From positions 69,386 through 133,385 of the forward strand of contig JADHZB010001968.1 in assembly GCA_015657535.1 (NCBI GenBank): DNA of 64,000 bases, written 5' to 3'. Made by a program: the position numbers and the translations under genes. This document shows, in pieces, positions 24,935 through 38,237 of the stretch. Every line of letters begins with the position of its first letter. Within the stretch, counting starts at the first letter, position 1. The DNA comes from Nephromyces sp. MM_2019. Taxonomy: Eukaryota; Apicomplexa; Aconoidasida; Nephromycida. The notes beneath the pieces are model-generated. The model was not told the origin of the DNA and made no database searches. It worked only from the letters and a program-made list of their open reading frames with translations.

Positions 24935-25000
24935 TTATTATACAATTCATTTTGTTCCATGGAAAATCCTTTGTAGAAAAAAAGTCATGATGCATAAATA
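24935..25000 (-). promoter_or_regulatory. SECIS-like hairpin (form 2) in the 3' UTR of the SelW gene
   Basis: Reading the minus strand downstream of the SelW stop: helix I can form between ATTTATGCA and TGTATAAT (7 pairs including one G-U). An asymmetric internal region is followed by the quartet ATGA (24988-24985) facing TGA (24949-24947). Helix II pairs TTTTTTTC with GAACAAAA (7 of 8 positions). The 12 bases after ATGA lead to AAA on the 5' side of the apical part, then a mini-hairpin GGA-TTT-TCC. Spacing of 10-13 bases between quartet and AA, and an extra mini-helix, are the hallmarks of a form-2 eukaryotic SECIS. It lies about 50 bases 3' of the stop codon. The fold was drawn by hand and no energy was computed. 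Confidence 0.62.
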
Positions 25001-25032
25001 ATTAATTATCAAAATAAAATAAGATGATTTAG

Positions 25033-25083
25033 GGCATTTCATTTAGGCATTTCATTTAGGCATTTCATTTAGGCATTTCATTA
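25033..25083. repeat. Four copies of a 13-bp tandem repeat
   Basis: Unit GGCATTTCATTTA on the plus strand, copies starting at 25033, 25046, 25059 and 25072, the last one incomplete. The repeat overlaps the last codons of the SelW gene. Because 13 is not a multiple of three, changes in copy number would alter the protein's C-terminal residues and stop position. Confidence 0.92.
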
Positions 25084-25433
25084 TTGCTTCGTACAATATT
25101 CGTTGCTGCTTGGTATCTTGATGAAGGAATTTGTGATTCATCGTCTGAACAGAGTGAATTAATTCCGAGTTCAAAAATATTTCGAAGTTCCCTGTAGTAC
25201 CAGGATCTTCGTGTCCTAATTAAACAAATATTGAATATCGTTGATAATTAAATATTTGATAATATAAAGAAAAAGTGCACAAAAAAATAGTTACCAGTTA
25301 TTTTAATTTTTTTTTTCATATTTTCATCGAACCAAGATTCAATCATCTTTTTTGCTACTTTATAGTATCTTACATACCCTCAGCCACCACAATATTGAAT
25401 TAGAATGGAAACAGAATTCGAATTTGTTGGCAT
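25052..25433 (-). CDS. SELENOW: Selenoprotein W-like (Rdx family) with in-frame TGA = Sec at residue 18
   Basis: Two exons: 25295-25433 and 25052-25215, phase 1 junction; 100 residues. The N-terminal strand SILIQYCGG is followed by TGA (25382-25380) and then GYVRYYKVAKKMIESWF. With Sec at the TGA the motif is C-G-G-U-G-Y, the CxxU redox site of SelW. Exon 2 continues with DPGTTGNFEIFLNSELIHS, matching the TGxFEVxxxGxLVHSK block of SelW/Rdx proteins, and a C-terminal helix. Length is typical for SelW (85-100). TGA is a true stop in neighbouring genes, the frame is open on both sides, and homology crosses it, so a pseudogene or sequencing error is less likely. SelW is a small thioredoxin-fold redox protein, linked to glutathione and thiol regulation in other organisms. 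Convergent with the pRiA4b-like gene. Confidence 0.85.
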
Positions 25434-27177
25434 TTTTTAATATCTAGTTTTAATGATAAAGATAAATTTTTTATAATTAAAAGTGAATTACTAAATTCAC
25501 AACCTGTGACTAAATTTTGAGAATTACTTAATTCAAGTTAAGATTATAATTTATAGTTACAAGATACTTCTTGGAATATAAGTTTATAATTTTCTTAGAA
25601 ATTAAAGGATGCATTTTAATTACGTGGAGTTAAAAAGAGCACTCACTACTTTTCAATCTTCATTAATTAATATTTCAAATATCAAGTTTATATAACAAAT
25701 TGATTGTTATTTGATAAAGATATAGTGATTAGTCAAAAACCAAAATTTATTGTTTTCATTTATTATTACTCGCTTGGGTGCCTCACATTACTAATATAAC
25801 AAATTGCTCATTGATAATTTAATTTTATAGATACTCCTCCACCTTTGGTGAGCAACCTTAGTTTCAGCGTGAATTAGGGGGTTGAAACATTTTCTAGTCG
25901 ATATTGTGCTAACAATATTGTTTAATGACAAGAACGAAAGTTTCTTAGCAATACCTTATATCTAATTTAACATTTACTCCAAGATAATAAGAGTTGTGCT
26001 AGAAGCAATATACCATCTGATTATATTTATTCACTCCTTTTAAAGAATTTCCTTTTTTAACCTTTATTTCCTCCATGTATAAGAGAGCGAAAAAACCTTA
26101 CCCAGAGTTTTTTAATTCTTTTATATTTACATTCATAACCAAAAATGACAAAATCTTATTTTTAATATTCCATATTTATGGAAAATTATTAAACTTGAGA
26201 TAATAGATGAACTAGCTAAGTTATTTAAACACTAATTTCTCGCTTCAAATTGTTTTCAATAAAAGACGACATCGTTTTAATTAAGAAATTATGATTCGAC
26301 TTACTTAAATATTGATAAATTTTACATTATTATTAGAATTCTTTTGTATTAGAGCACACTTTTGCTCAGAAGTAAGCACTTTTATGACATGAGGACTAAA
26401 ATTTACAATTTTCTTTGAATTTGTTAAAAGAATATAACAAATTAAAACACTAGTTAAAGAACCTCTTTTATTGATTTTGTTGATATTCTCAACTAAGATT
26501 AATTTTAAATAACAATTACACAAGGATGGCATATGATGCCTACACATTTTGTTTATTAAACAGAAACCATCGCAAACCGGTTAACTTTTAAATATATTTT
26601 AAAGAAACAACTCCATATTGAGTCGAACTCGTGATAAATAATTAATTTAGTAGCTTATGACATTCCACGGGAAAAATATAATTACTTAAAGTGTGTTGAT
26701 ATAAGATTTGGAAGATCTGGCTATGGCACACTATAAAAACACGAAAGCATAAAATTTATAAATAGATCACTCACATGTGCTGTTGAAAAATCCCTACATA
26801 TCTAAGCCCATATGATTAGAAATTTTGAGAAGAATAAATATTAAGCCTTTAAATAGCTTCATTTGGGTTAAAATTTATTAAATATGAGAGTATGCTTCTT
26901 GATATATAAGCTCTTAACATTACAAATCATAAATTAAAAACAATAAAAAAAGAATTTCCAGACAATCTCTAAAATACTGATTTTAACACATCGAATACAT
27001 AAGATACCTGACTTTATAAGAATTGTAAGTAGAGCTAAGGGAAGTGAACTCTATTTTATTCTAAAACCCCTTACCTAATTCAGAATAACTGACTTGATTG
27101 ATTAAGTTGGGCTTCATAACTTTAGACTCTGCCACCAATTAACTGAACATACGAAAATTTTCTTAGTAACTGTAACA
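25434..27177. other. Intergenic (1.7 kb), divergent promoters of SelW and ADH
   Basis: No supported exon. An 80-codon open frame on the minus strand at 26305-26547 has no homology signal and poor composition. A region at 25830-25890 is less AT-rich than its surroundings but has no recognisable RNA motif. Confidence 0.4.
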
Positions 27178-29149
<1,972 letters not shown>

Positions 29150-30042
29150 TTATTTATCAGCAATTAACATAATTAAAAAGTATATTAACTTAATACTAAA
29201 TAATTCGATTTCTTTTAACTTTTTATTTAGACAGCATGTTTAAAGCATCTTTTACTTTAAACCTAACTAGCACAATACCGATTTTTTATACATTAATATT
29301 AAGAATTCATTCAAGCTACTTCTTTTTATGAATAATAAACCATAAAAATTTACAAAATATTAACAAATGTCACCATGATCATCTAAATCCAAACAAAATT
29401 ACATAGATTTATGCCTTTAAACTGTGAATAAAAATTTACACTATTCTACTTAAAATAAATTAAAAATGATACTTAAGCCTTGATGTCAAGATTTGATATA
29501 TAAATACCAACATTACAAATTATAAAGGCTGCTGCTTTTGAGTTTTTAAAAGAAACAGAATATCCCTTACCAATACATGCTAAAAAATGAAGCGTTTGTA
29601 CTCAACAAATTTCAGGGATAGATAAGTTCAGACAATATTCTAAACGCAAAACTTAAAACTGTAAATATACAATTTGAAAAATAAATTGATGACTCTGTTT
29701 ATATTCTTTCTCAATATTACTTGGCCATAAAATGGCATATGATAAATTCTATAGTCCTTTCAATTGATTGATAAAGTGTTTCTATATGAAAGCATCAAAA
29801 TCATTACACCTAGCAAAATCATGACACATTTTAGGCCAAATTTGACTCCCTCAATTAACTAGGCAATATTAATCAATGAATCGACCTCATAACAACTTCA
29901 TTAACAAAATATTGGCAACTTTTTACAATGTTTTTGCCTTTTCACTTAAGAAAGTGTAAACAGATAACTGAACCATCTAATAAATGTTTAAAAAACAAAC
30001 AAATCTCATAAACAAAACCTGATCCTCACTCCTAAGACAAAT
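29150..30042. other. Intergenic
   Basis: About 890 AT-rich bases between tandem genes on the plus strand. Nothing supported. Confidence 0.45.
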
Positions 30043-32474
30043 ATGAGGACAAGTTGGCCTTCTTATAGAATAACTTGGGCTATAAACCCTTGGGTAAAAG
30101 CATACTTTATTCAGCTTACACCGAAAGCAAAAATCAGTACTTGGAAGACATCCACAGCAAAATCATCCATAATTTTTAATTACATTAGACAAACGACTTC
30201 CACCAGAGCGTTCACGATGAATAGTAATTCCTCATATGCTCTAAATGAGAAAAACTGTACATCAGACAAGTCACATATGGAAACCACTTTGGCTAAATAT
30301 GACCTTAGTTTTGACGCCATTCAAAAATTTGGCCATGCTAATGGTTATACTGATGCAGATGATAATTATCATATAGAATTCACAATCTTAAAGGTTTTAT
30401 AAATTACACTAATTTATTGAATACACCAAAACCTTAGCTTGAGTTTTATAGAAAGAAATGATTTTAACCTAACTTAGTGCCCTTTAATGCTGTCCAATAA
30501 TAAATAACTTTTTAATGAACTCATTGCCATTACTCTTTCAGTATATGCAACATCAAAACCTTATTGAATATGATCTTTTTCGAGACATCTCTTGTTCAAT
30601 CATTAGGAAAAGTGACAAAATAAGCCAACAGAGATTAGATAGTAAGCACACTTTATAAAGCCTATGGTAGGCAACCTGTTAATTTACTTACTTTATTTAT
30701 TGCAACACAGAAATAATGCGGATCATGTATCAATATAAGTATCTAAATCCTACCCTACTCATAAACTTGCTTGAAAAAGCCCCTTTCCACACATGTAAGC
30801 CAATTATATCATGTTTTAGTTCAGTCTAAACCTTTAACATTAATGTTTATCACTTTTTATTTTTTTAATAACTATTTTCATCATCAAACGACAGCTAAAT
30901 ATATAAAAGCAGAAGATTGTTTAGACATGCTTGAGATATTGAGCTACCAAAATCTTCAATGGAGACCAGTATTAGACATAATAAATGACAATTTCAAGGT
31001 TATTTGAAAATTGAAAGTCGTAATGCTAAAGATTTCCCTAAATTTCTTCTCTTACAGGATTACTTGAAAACGACCAAGGACTCAATTAAACTTCTTTATC
31101 ACTGCGCTCTTCTTGAAGAGAAAAAAAGTTTACTTTATGACAATGCATTGAATAGGATTCGCCAGGATATAAATGAACTACAACTCCAAGACGTTATTAA
31201 AGTCATTTTAAGTATTTTTCTACTAGAAATTGAAAACAATTACCAGAATTTGCTTTCATTACTCTTTGAAAGGTGAGATATTCTTAAAATTATACATAAT
31301 TTCCTTTTTCTAATTTTCTAATATACTTTGAAATCCCAAGGATTAAAGCCCCTGATATTCTGAAGGAAAAATGGACAAATATACAGGATATACGGTATGG
31401 TTCAAGCAACACTCAATACAAAATATATCTACTTTTATTTTTATTTCTCAGGAATCTTTTAGTCATAAAGTTATGCATTTTTTATTTACTACAAAATACC
31501 CACTTACCAAGTAAGAAACTAATTCAAGCCTGATAAATAAAGTATTTAATGAATATCTATCAATTAGAAAATGTCCTAGAAGTTATTGCACATTTTGATA
31601 ATAACCAAAATCCTGAATTTAAAGCGCCGAAACAAACTAAATTCCTTAAAAATGTAAGGAACAACACTGAATAATAATTTATGATTTTTAGTCAAATTTT
31701 ACCATCTATTTATTATAACAGTTCAGTGAAATCTTACAGAAGCTTCAAATTGCCCACTTCTGCCACTTCAATAAGTGACACAAATAACATATCCACTTAC
31801 TATAGCAAATAATAAGGATCCTATCTTTACATTTTTTAGAACACCCTTTTTCTTTGACATTTTGGAACGTGATCGCAAGATTATTTGGAACCTGAATACA
31901 TATGACCGATATTATGCCAACACGGCTTACTTAAAGTCTTATGGTAATAGGTATTTAAGTCTCATAGCTATCGCAAATTTGAACATCATATCTAATCCTC
32001 TTTTAGAAAAACTTAAGAAGCGAATAATAGAAGCAATGGGCTTCATTGTTATTGACTGTCCATATTGGCACTGGTCTAAAATGAAGTTAGCTAAAATTTT
32101 CCAAAATTTAAAATGATTTATTAGATTTTATCTGCAAATATGTTTTAACACTTTTTATAATTTTAAAATACACTATAATCATTAATCTTAGGGTCAAAAG
32201 GACTAGAATAGAGTACATACGAATGTCCCGTTACTATGCTCTTCGCGACAGAAGGTTTAATTTTATTATAGAATGAAAATTGTCATTTTAAATTTCATTA
32301 GTTTTTGCATTTTTAACTCAAAAATTCATTTTTCAAATAAATGATTTATTCAGGGAATTTGAAAAGGACTTTGAAGGTTGGAGTCTACCCTATATTCACC
32401 AGATGGACCCCCGTTCAAAAAATATTTATCATAAAGGCTATAACCCTGAAAAACCACTCAACATTATTTATTGA
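30043..32474 (+). CDS. RAP-domain protein, probably mitochondrial RNA-binding
   Basis: Twelve exons: 30043-30393, 30542-30641, 30711-30794, 30895-30998, 31058-31272, 31341-31394, 31452-31510, 31568-31653, 31722-31774, 31840-32085, 32192-32254, 32354-32474; about 511 residues. The middle is a series of helices (LDMLEILSYQNLQWRPVLD; YDNALNRIRQDINELQLQD), as in heptatricopeptide/FAST-like RAP proteins. The C-terminal RAP domain runs from TPFFFDILERDRKIIWNL, through PLLEKLKKRIIEAMGF and IVIDCPYWHWSKMK, to RIEYIRMSRYYALRDRR. The LKxRxLxxxGxxVIxxPYxxW pattern and the following RxEYIRxxL-like helix are diagnostic. A basic, aromatic N-terminus could be a mitochondrial transit signal. Apicomplexans use many RAP proteins on fragmented mitochondrial rRNA. 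An in-frame TGA at 32114 is intronic, because a donor at 32086 leads into a perfectly phased exon that completes the domain. Confidence 0.82.
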
Positions 32475-33744
32475 AAATCAATATTACTATTATGTTACAT
32501 TACCATTATTTACTTCCTTTAATTGATTTTTTCAACGGAACACTGTATTAGTGTTATAGGATGGACAATTATTTTATCTTCTTACTTAACTCAAATATTT
32601 TCATTGGGTTTTTATTATTTCAGGTCCTATAAAACAATTAAATAATTTCTGAAACCCCTTTGTATTTATTTTAAAAAATATACATGGACTTGACCCTAAA
32701 AAGTTCTTCGCGGCTTACTATTATTAACAAATCAATTTGAGAACTTTTTATGCCTAGCTAACAATTACACTCTGTAGTCTTCAAGTACTACTAAACTCGT
32801 TCAGCTAATGAGTTTTATAAAACTGCAGCATACACAAATACTCTAAAGTGATAAGTTTTTGAAATTAAGATAATTGCTTTGTCAGGACAAGTATCTCGGG
32901 ATATTGGTCAACTCATGATCCAATTTTTGAAAATCTTAAATGGTAGAATCAGAAAAGCTTCAAATTAGAAAACAAGTCTTAATGATAAGTTTTTACGTTA
33001 TAGTCCTATTGAGAGTGCTGATAAGTTATGATCAAAATACTAAGTTAAAAAAGTATGAATTTGCTAAGCTGTTGAATCACTTTTTTTGTTCTGAATGACA
33101 TACAAGTAGTGAGATTTATGGAATATTAACTAATTATTTAACTTTTTTACGGATTTCAGGAATTACGAAACTTCTTGATTTTGAAAAAAATAGAAATGAA
33201 TTCTCCGTTTCATTATTGGCAACAGAATAGACGATAATCTCTTAAGAATTAACTTAATTGATTACCGATTGAATACCTACTTGAACTATTTTTGGATTTC
33301 TGAAATGATAAAGTTGAATGGTAACATAAATTATCTGTTAGCACGCCTTAAATTTTCACAACTCATTACGAAAAATCTCACAGCCCATACACATCTTGTT
33401 TAAATAACAAATTTTCGGTGATTAAGCTAATCATCACATCAGCTGAGCATCGTTTATACTTCTTACTTAAAGTTCTTTTAACCAGCCAAGTGCGAATCTA
33501 GCTTTAAATATATACATGTAGTTTGACTTTCACTTTAAGTTATAAAAAATACTCCCCCTTGAACAATACATAATTATACTCTTAATTGTTGATTCACCAA
33601 CAATTCTATTAGACAAAATTGGTATTGTTACCTTATAGATTGACTTTAACAAACTTTAAGAAAAAATAGGACCCTAATTTAGATAAACTTCCCAGTGATC
33701 ATTTTTACTAATCACACTCTCAAAATTTTCACTAGTAAAAAAGA
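32475..33744. other. Intergenic (1.3 kb)
   Basis: Between two plus-strand genes. I found no exon or RNA here on either strand. Confidence 0.4.
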
Positions 33745-35399
33745 ATGACTCCAATTAATCGAACTCCCCTACACCAACTTCTCTTAGTATGGCTGGCAAT
33801 TCTTTTAATTATGTTGAAATTGAATGACTGTACTCGAACTCAATTTCAATCTAATTTTGATACTAATTTAAACTATTTATCAGCTTATATGTCACCATTT
33901 TCTCACGTAAACATGGAATCGATTTACAACAGAGGAACATTGAAACCAAAAACTCAATGCAATCAACAATTTAGTGAGAAAATCACGAGCTCGGAGGCAT
34001 TGACCCTCAAAGGATTTGTCCGAGGACACAAGTGCTTGTTCGATGATACTAACATAAATAATGGAAACATTGTTTACTTATTAAGAGGAGCTGATGCCTC
34101 TCAAAGATTATTATATCCACTAGAACTTATGACAAATGAACCATTTCTTAAAGGATACAAAACTGCCCTAAAAATGTTCGAATACAGCAAAGAAGCCATT
34201 AGCTTTGCAACAGAAACTATGTTTAGCAAATTCAAGGTAATTTTCTTTTTCCCAGTTTGCCTATCTTTCTAAAACTAATTCAACTATGAATAATGCACCT
34301 GATATTCGCTATTTATCTTAAAGCTCTTTTGCTATCATCATTATGTTTATTGCTTAATAATATATATAATAATCACATCCATTTACCTTACAAATTTATA
34401 CGTAATTTTCCTTAATGCAATTCAAAACAAGTCTTTAGATACGAATGATTCCGCAGGATCTTTTTTAAAGGATGATATGCCCAGATATCATCGTTTACTT
34501 CAATATAGCATAGCTGCAGGCTTGGATAAAGATTTTCTTAGGAAAGAATCGTTTAAATATAACATAGAACTTTATGATGTAAGTCACAGTTATGCTACTC
34601 TTATCTCTCCGTTAACTACCAGCAAGATCCTTGAACACCAAATTAGAAATTTGATGATCCTTTTTTTATTTTTCCTTATTAGTTCAAAAATATATGCATT
34701 ACATTTTGTACTTTTTGGTGAATGATAGGAAATGGGAATAAATGTGAATGCATTGATATCTGGTATCCAAGCTTTTAAAGAATTCTACCAGGTAAATTTA
34801 TTTTACACAGCTAGATGAATTAAAGCATGATTACTTTTTATTTAAATCTCTTAATTTTTCACTTGAGCATAACCTACAACATGTTATTTTTATTCAGAAT
34901 ATATTACCTGATGAAGAAATGCAGAAAAATTTTCTACCAAGTTGGAATAACCTCCTTCAACAAATATCAAATATGAAACTTATTGTTAGTATACATTAAG
35001 CAATTTATTTCGGAGTTTTCACTTATCACAAGAAATCCAAACATTTACTTATTCTTTATGTTAAATAGCTGTTGTATTCTTTACCAAAATATTTTTTACT
35101 CTCTAAACTTTGATAAAAAATCACAATAGGCTACAGCTACCAGGCCAGAACAAATTAATCCTAGAAAAGTAACTTTTGAACGAGATCCTGAAGCTGGCAC
35201 TGTCTCAGAATTAATTGTAGACCTCAAGAGTGCTAATATCGGTAAACTAGCAGCTTCATATTTATATTTAATAACTACCAGTTCACACTTAAATTTGTAT
35301 ATACTTATATTGCACTTTGTAGATGATTTCCCTAAGGCTATTCAACCCGAAATAAATGAACTCCTATCAAAACATAAATCTACTTCAAAAATTGTTTAA
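33745..35399 (+). CDS. Unknown protein with N-terminal signal peptide
   Basis: Six exons: 33745-34236, 34432-34578, 34729-34791, 34898-34984, 35130-35241, 35323-35399; 325 residues. Residues 8-27 (LLLVWLAILLIMLKL region) form a signal peptide or signal anchor; the rest is hydrophilic with few Cys. Readable blocks are LKGFVRGHKCLFDDTN, YPLELMTNEPFLKGYKTAL and FKEFYQNILPDEEMQKNF. I do not recognise the family. The exon 2 start (34432) was chosen because phase 0 reads SLDTNDSAGSFLKDDM; other acceptors there break frame. Probably a secreted or secretory-pathway protein specific to the lineage. Confidence 0.7.
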
Positions 35400-36002
35400 T
35401 TGAAACAGACTTATAAAAAATTATTTAGAATTTATAATTTATTAAAGCAATATGCCAAACTAAACTTATTTACACTGTTTACTAACTATTTTTTGTTGAA
35501 GTAATTTTTTGTCCAACCTCAACTTTTTCCACTTAGCACCAAAATCTTCACCGAAAATGTTTTTAATTAAGAACTCAAATCACCTATTTCACAACTCAGA
35601 ATTATTAATCCATTATCAATAGAAAACATGAAACAACCTTTGCAATGAAGAGATTGTATTAAAATTATATGTGTGAAAAGATTTTAGTTTTTTTTACTCA
35701 GAGGCTATTAATTATTCACTAATTATATCGAATTGACTATTATATCATTTATGTTAAACCTAAAGCACTCAAAGAGATTAGAAAATAAAAATATTATAAG
35801 AATATTAAGAATAAAATAAAAACAAAAACTCTACTTTTGAAGGAGAGTAATAATTTAAATTTATAAATATTCTGTCTAATTTAACATTAGATTAGATTAG
35901 CTTCTTTGACTTTAAATATATACTTCTTGATTGTTATATCTGCTTATTAAGTCGTCTGATAATCATAAACTTATTTACCCCTAATACAACATCATTTAGA
36001 AA
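35400..36002. other. Intergenic
   Basis: About 600 AT-rich bases between tandem genes; holds the RPC4 promoter. Nothing else seen. Confidence 0.45.
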
Positions 36003-37907
36003 ATGGAAGGATTACCTGATCGTCGTAAAATCCCTCCCTGGCAAAATGATCAAGTCAAGAATACTAAGACGACGTCCGAACCATGTTAGCAGCACATAAT
36101 TGTTTCATGTTAAGTGATTTTTGATATATGCTATACCCCACAACCTTTCATCAATGATAATCTTTATGATGGATTTTATATTACAATTAAAAAGAATAGT
36201 AGATAAAATGAAAACTTAGCTCAAATTTATTCGCTAACGTCATTATATGCATTTTAAAATGGCCACTTTAGTGTCAATCAGAAGCTATGCAGAAGGTTTT
36301 GGATACACTGATATTATTAGTAATTGGACTCGCTCAGTAAAATCAGAGCGGTTAGAACCCACTCTTACTCCAAATAACTCAAGTCAAAGTAAGAGATTAC
36401 TTACATCATTTTTTGGAAATAATATAGCGTTATTATCTAACCTAAGTATATACAATAACTATAAATTCTAAACCTCCCTCAAGACTCGAGCCAAAGTTAA
36501 TCTTTTCAAATTACTCCCCAGGTGAAGACATATTGAAGAAATTTGCACCCAATATTTTACCAGAGAGAATTAAAACTCAGATAAACTCTGAAAACACAAA
36601 TTCCATGAACACAGGACCAGAGATATCAACCGACCTAATGATGGCCAAAATACTCAATAGCTCAAAAGCAAATGTAAAATCCCAAGCAGTTATTATTTCA
36701 CAGCATTTAAACTTACTATTTTTCTTTAATTAGGAAATTAACTCAAAATTACCACTCGATAAAGCTAAAAACTTAAAGCATGGGATAGATACAAAAATAA
36801 CTTGGAAATCTATACCTAAGTCTATCTCTAATCCAATTAAAAACCCAAGTACAAAGTCTAAACACCTTTCTGATTTAAGTATGCCTATGGATAGTGATGC
36901 TTGGAGTATTTATTCACCTATAAGCCTCCCTTTTATAAAAAAGTCAGATCCTGAGGTAAATTATAATCATATTAAAGAGTATCTTTGTTTTTTAAGATTA
37001 CTTATAATCTTGAAAATATACATTTTACATCTTTTGCACTAAAAGGAAACAGACCAAAGAAACAATTCTATGGCACAGCTACTTGAATGCCTCATTAATG
37101 AGAATCGGTGAATATCTTTAATTATATATTACTGACTAAATCTCGAATATTTTGACATCATAGTGCACAATAAATTTTAAATATAAAAATTTTGTTCCCA
37201 GGCATCTAAAATATGATGATGAATCTTTTAGCCCAACCGAATTCGTTCACATTCAACTCCCTTTTGTTTTGCCACAACTCAACAAAGCTGCAATTAGAAA
37301 TCAATATTCCCAGCTCCAAACAGGTTTCCAAATTTCATCTTTAATCTATGATTAGAATTTAGTTATTAATTAAGTTATTAATTAGTATTTTACACAACAC
37401 TTAAGCTAATAGCCTAATATTAACTTTAGATAACAAAAGCCTAAGCAATTCAACATCAAACTCCAACTCTAAAGATTATAATGGTTCCAATTTCACCGAG
37501 CTACCTGAAGGAAAATTGGGGAAAATTTTAATTTATGAGAGTGGCAGAGTCCAAATGAAACTCTCTTCACACACTTTTGATTTAGAACAAGGATCAGATT
37601 GTAGTTTTTCCCAGGTACTATTAATGAATATATACCAGTGTATAAATCAAAAACATTCTATATTACCTATTCTTATAGGAAGTTGGTTGCCATTTCGACA
37701 CGAACTCGGAGTTTATATACCTCGGTTAGAACCTAATTAATGAAAGTCGTGCTTTTAGCTAATTTTATTTATTGAAACATGATTTTATTTCATAATGAAA
37801 ACCATTGATTATTATCTCTTTCAGGTAGATGCTCTAATAGAATTGTTTTGATTCCACAGATACAAGAATTAATCAAACAATCTGATATGGCCAACTCATC
37901 TTTTTGA
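36003..37907 (+). CDS. POLR3D: RNA polymerase III subunit RPC4 (RPC53/POLR3D)
   Basis: Nine exons: 36003-36084, 36272-36388, 36522-36673, 36734-36955, 37046-37107, 37202-37323, 37430-37614, 37679-37724, 37825-37907; 356 residues. RPC4 forms a TFIIF-like pair with RPC5 on RNA polymerase III and acts in initiation and termination on tRNA and 5S genes. The conserved C-terminal Pol III RPC4 domain is clear: IQLPFVLPQ, then LPEGKLGKILIYESGRV, MKLSSHTFDLEQGSDCSF and SQEVGCHFDTNSEFIYLG, ending in LIPQIQELI. These correspond to the WQLPLxLP, LPEGKIGKLxVxxSGKV, CSFxQEV and LGxVxxKLVxTPDxxxLL elements. The N-terminal two thirds are Asn/Ser/Lys-rich and variable, as usual. The last two exons are small and not visible as long open frames. 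Confidence 0.86.
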
Positions 37908-38237
37908 ATGAGCTTGTACATAAAATCTGATTAATATCAATTTACAATTTTTTTTGACATCTTCGATTAAATAATTACCAACGACTAGTTTTGCAGATCT
38001 GAGAAAAAAAAATTCTTTGAACATAATATCTTGGCGAAAGATACCTGACTCATATTTTGTTAGATATAGAATAGATCATTTTTGGTTTAACATTTATCAT
38101 TTTATTGATAAAGGTGTATATAGATTACTTTTCAGTATTAAAAAAAAAATTCTTCTAATTTATAAAAGCTGATATACTAGTAAATATAATTTAAACTTTT
38201 CTGAAGCATATATATAACTTATTCTATAATCTCGAAT
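37908..38237. other. Intergenic
   Basis: About 330 AT-rich bases between RPC4 and the CFAP-like gene, both on the plus strand. No feature beyond presumed UTRs and promoter. Confidence 0.5.

Noticed and set aside
25380..25382. TGA in the SelW-like gene as a nonsense mutation or pseudogene
   Set aside because: It coincides with the Sec position, the downstream frame and intron are intact, homology crosses it, and a SECIS-like hairpin follows.
26305..26547. 80-codon minus-strand frame
   Set aside because: No recognisable protein features, no splice partners, composition like intergenic DNA.
26615..26640. GTTCGACTC on the minus strand as a tRNA T-arm
   Set aside because: The flanking bases do not form a T stem and there is no cloverleaf.
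32341..32526. 61-codon frame as an independent small gene
   Set aside because: A different frame of the same DNA is the last exon of the RAP gene, with proper acceptor and phase.
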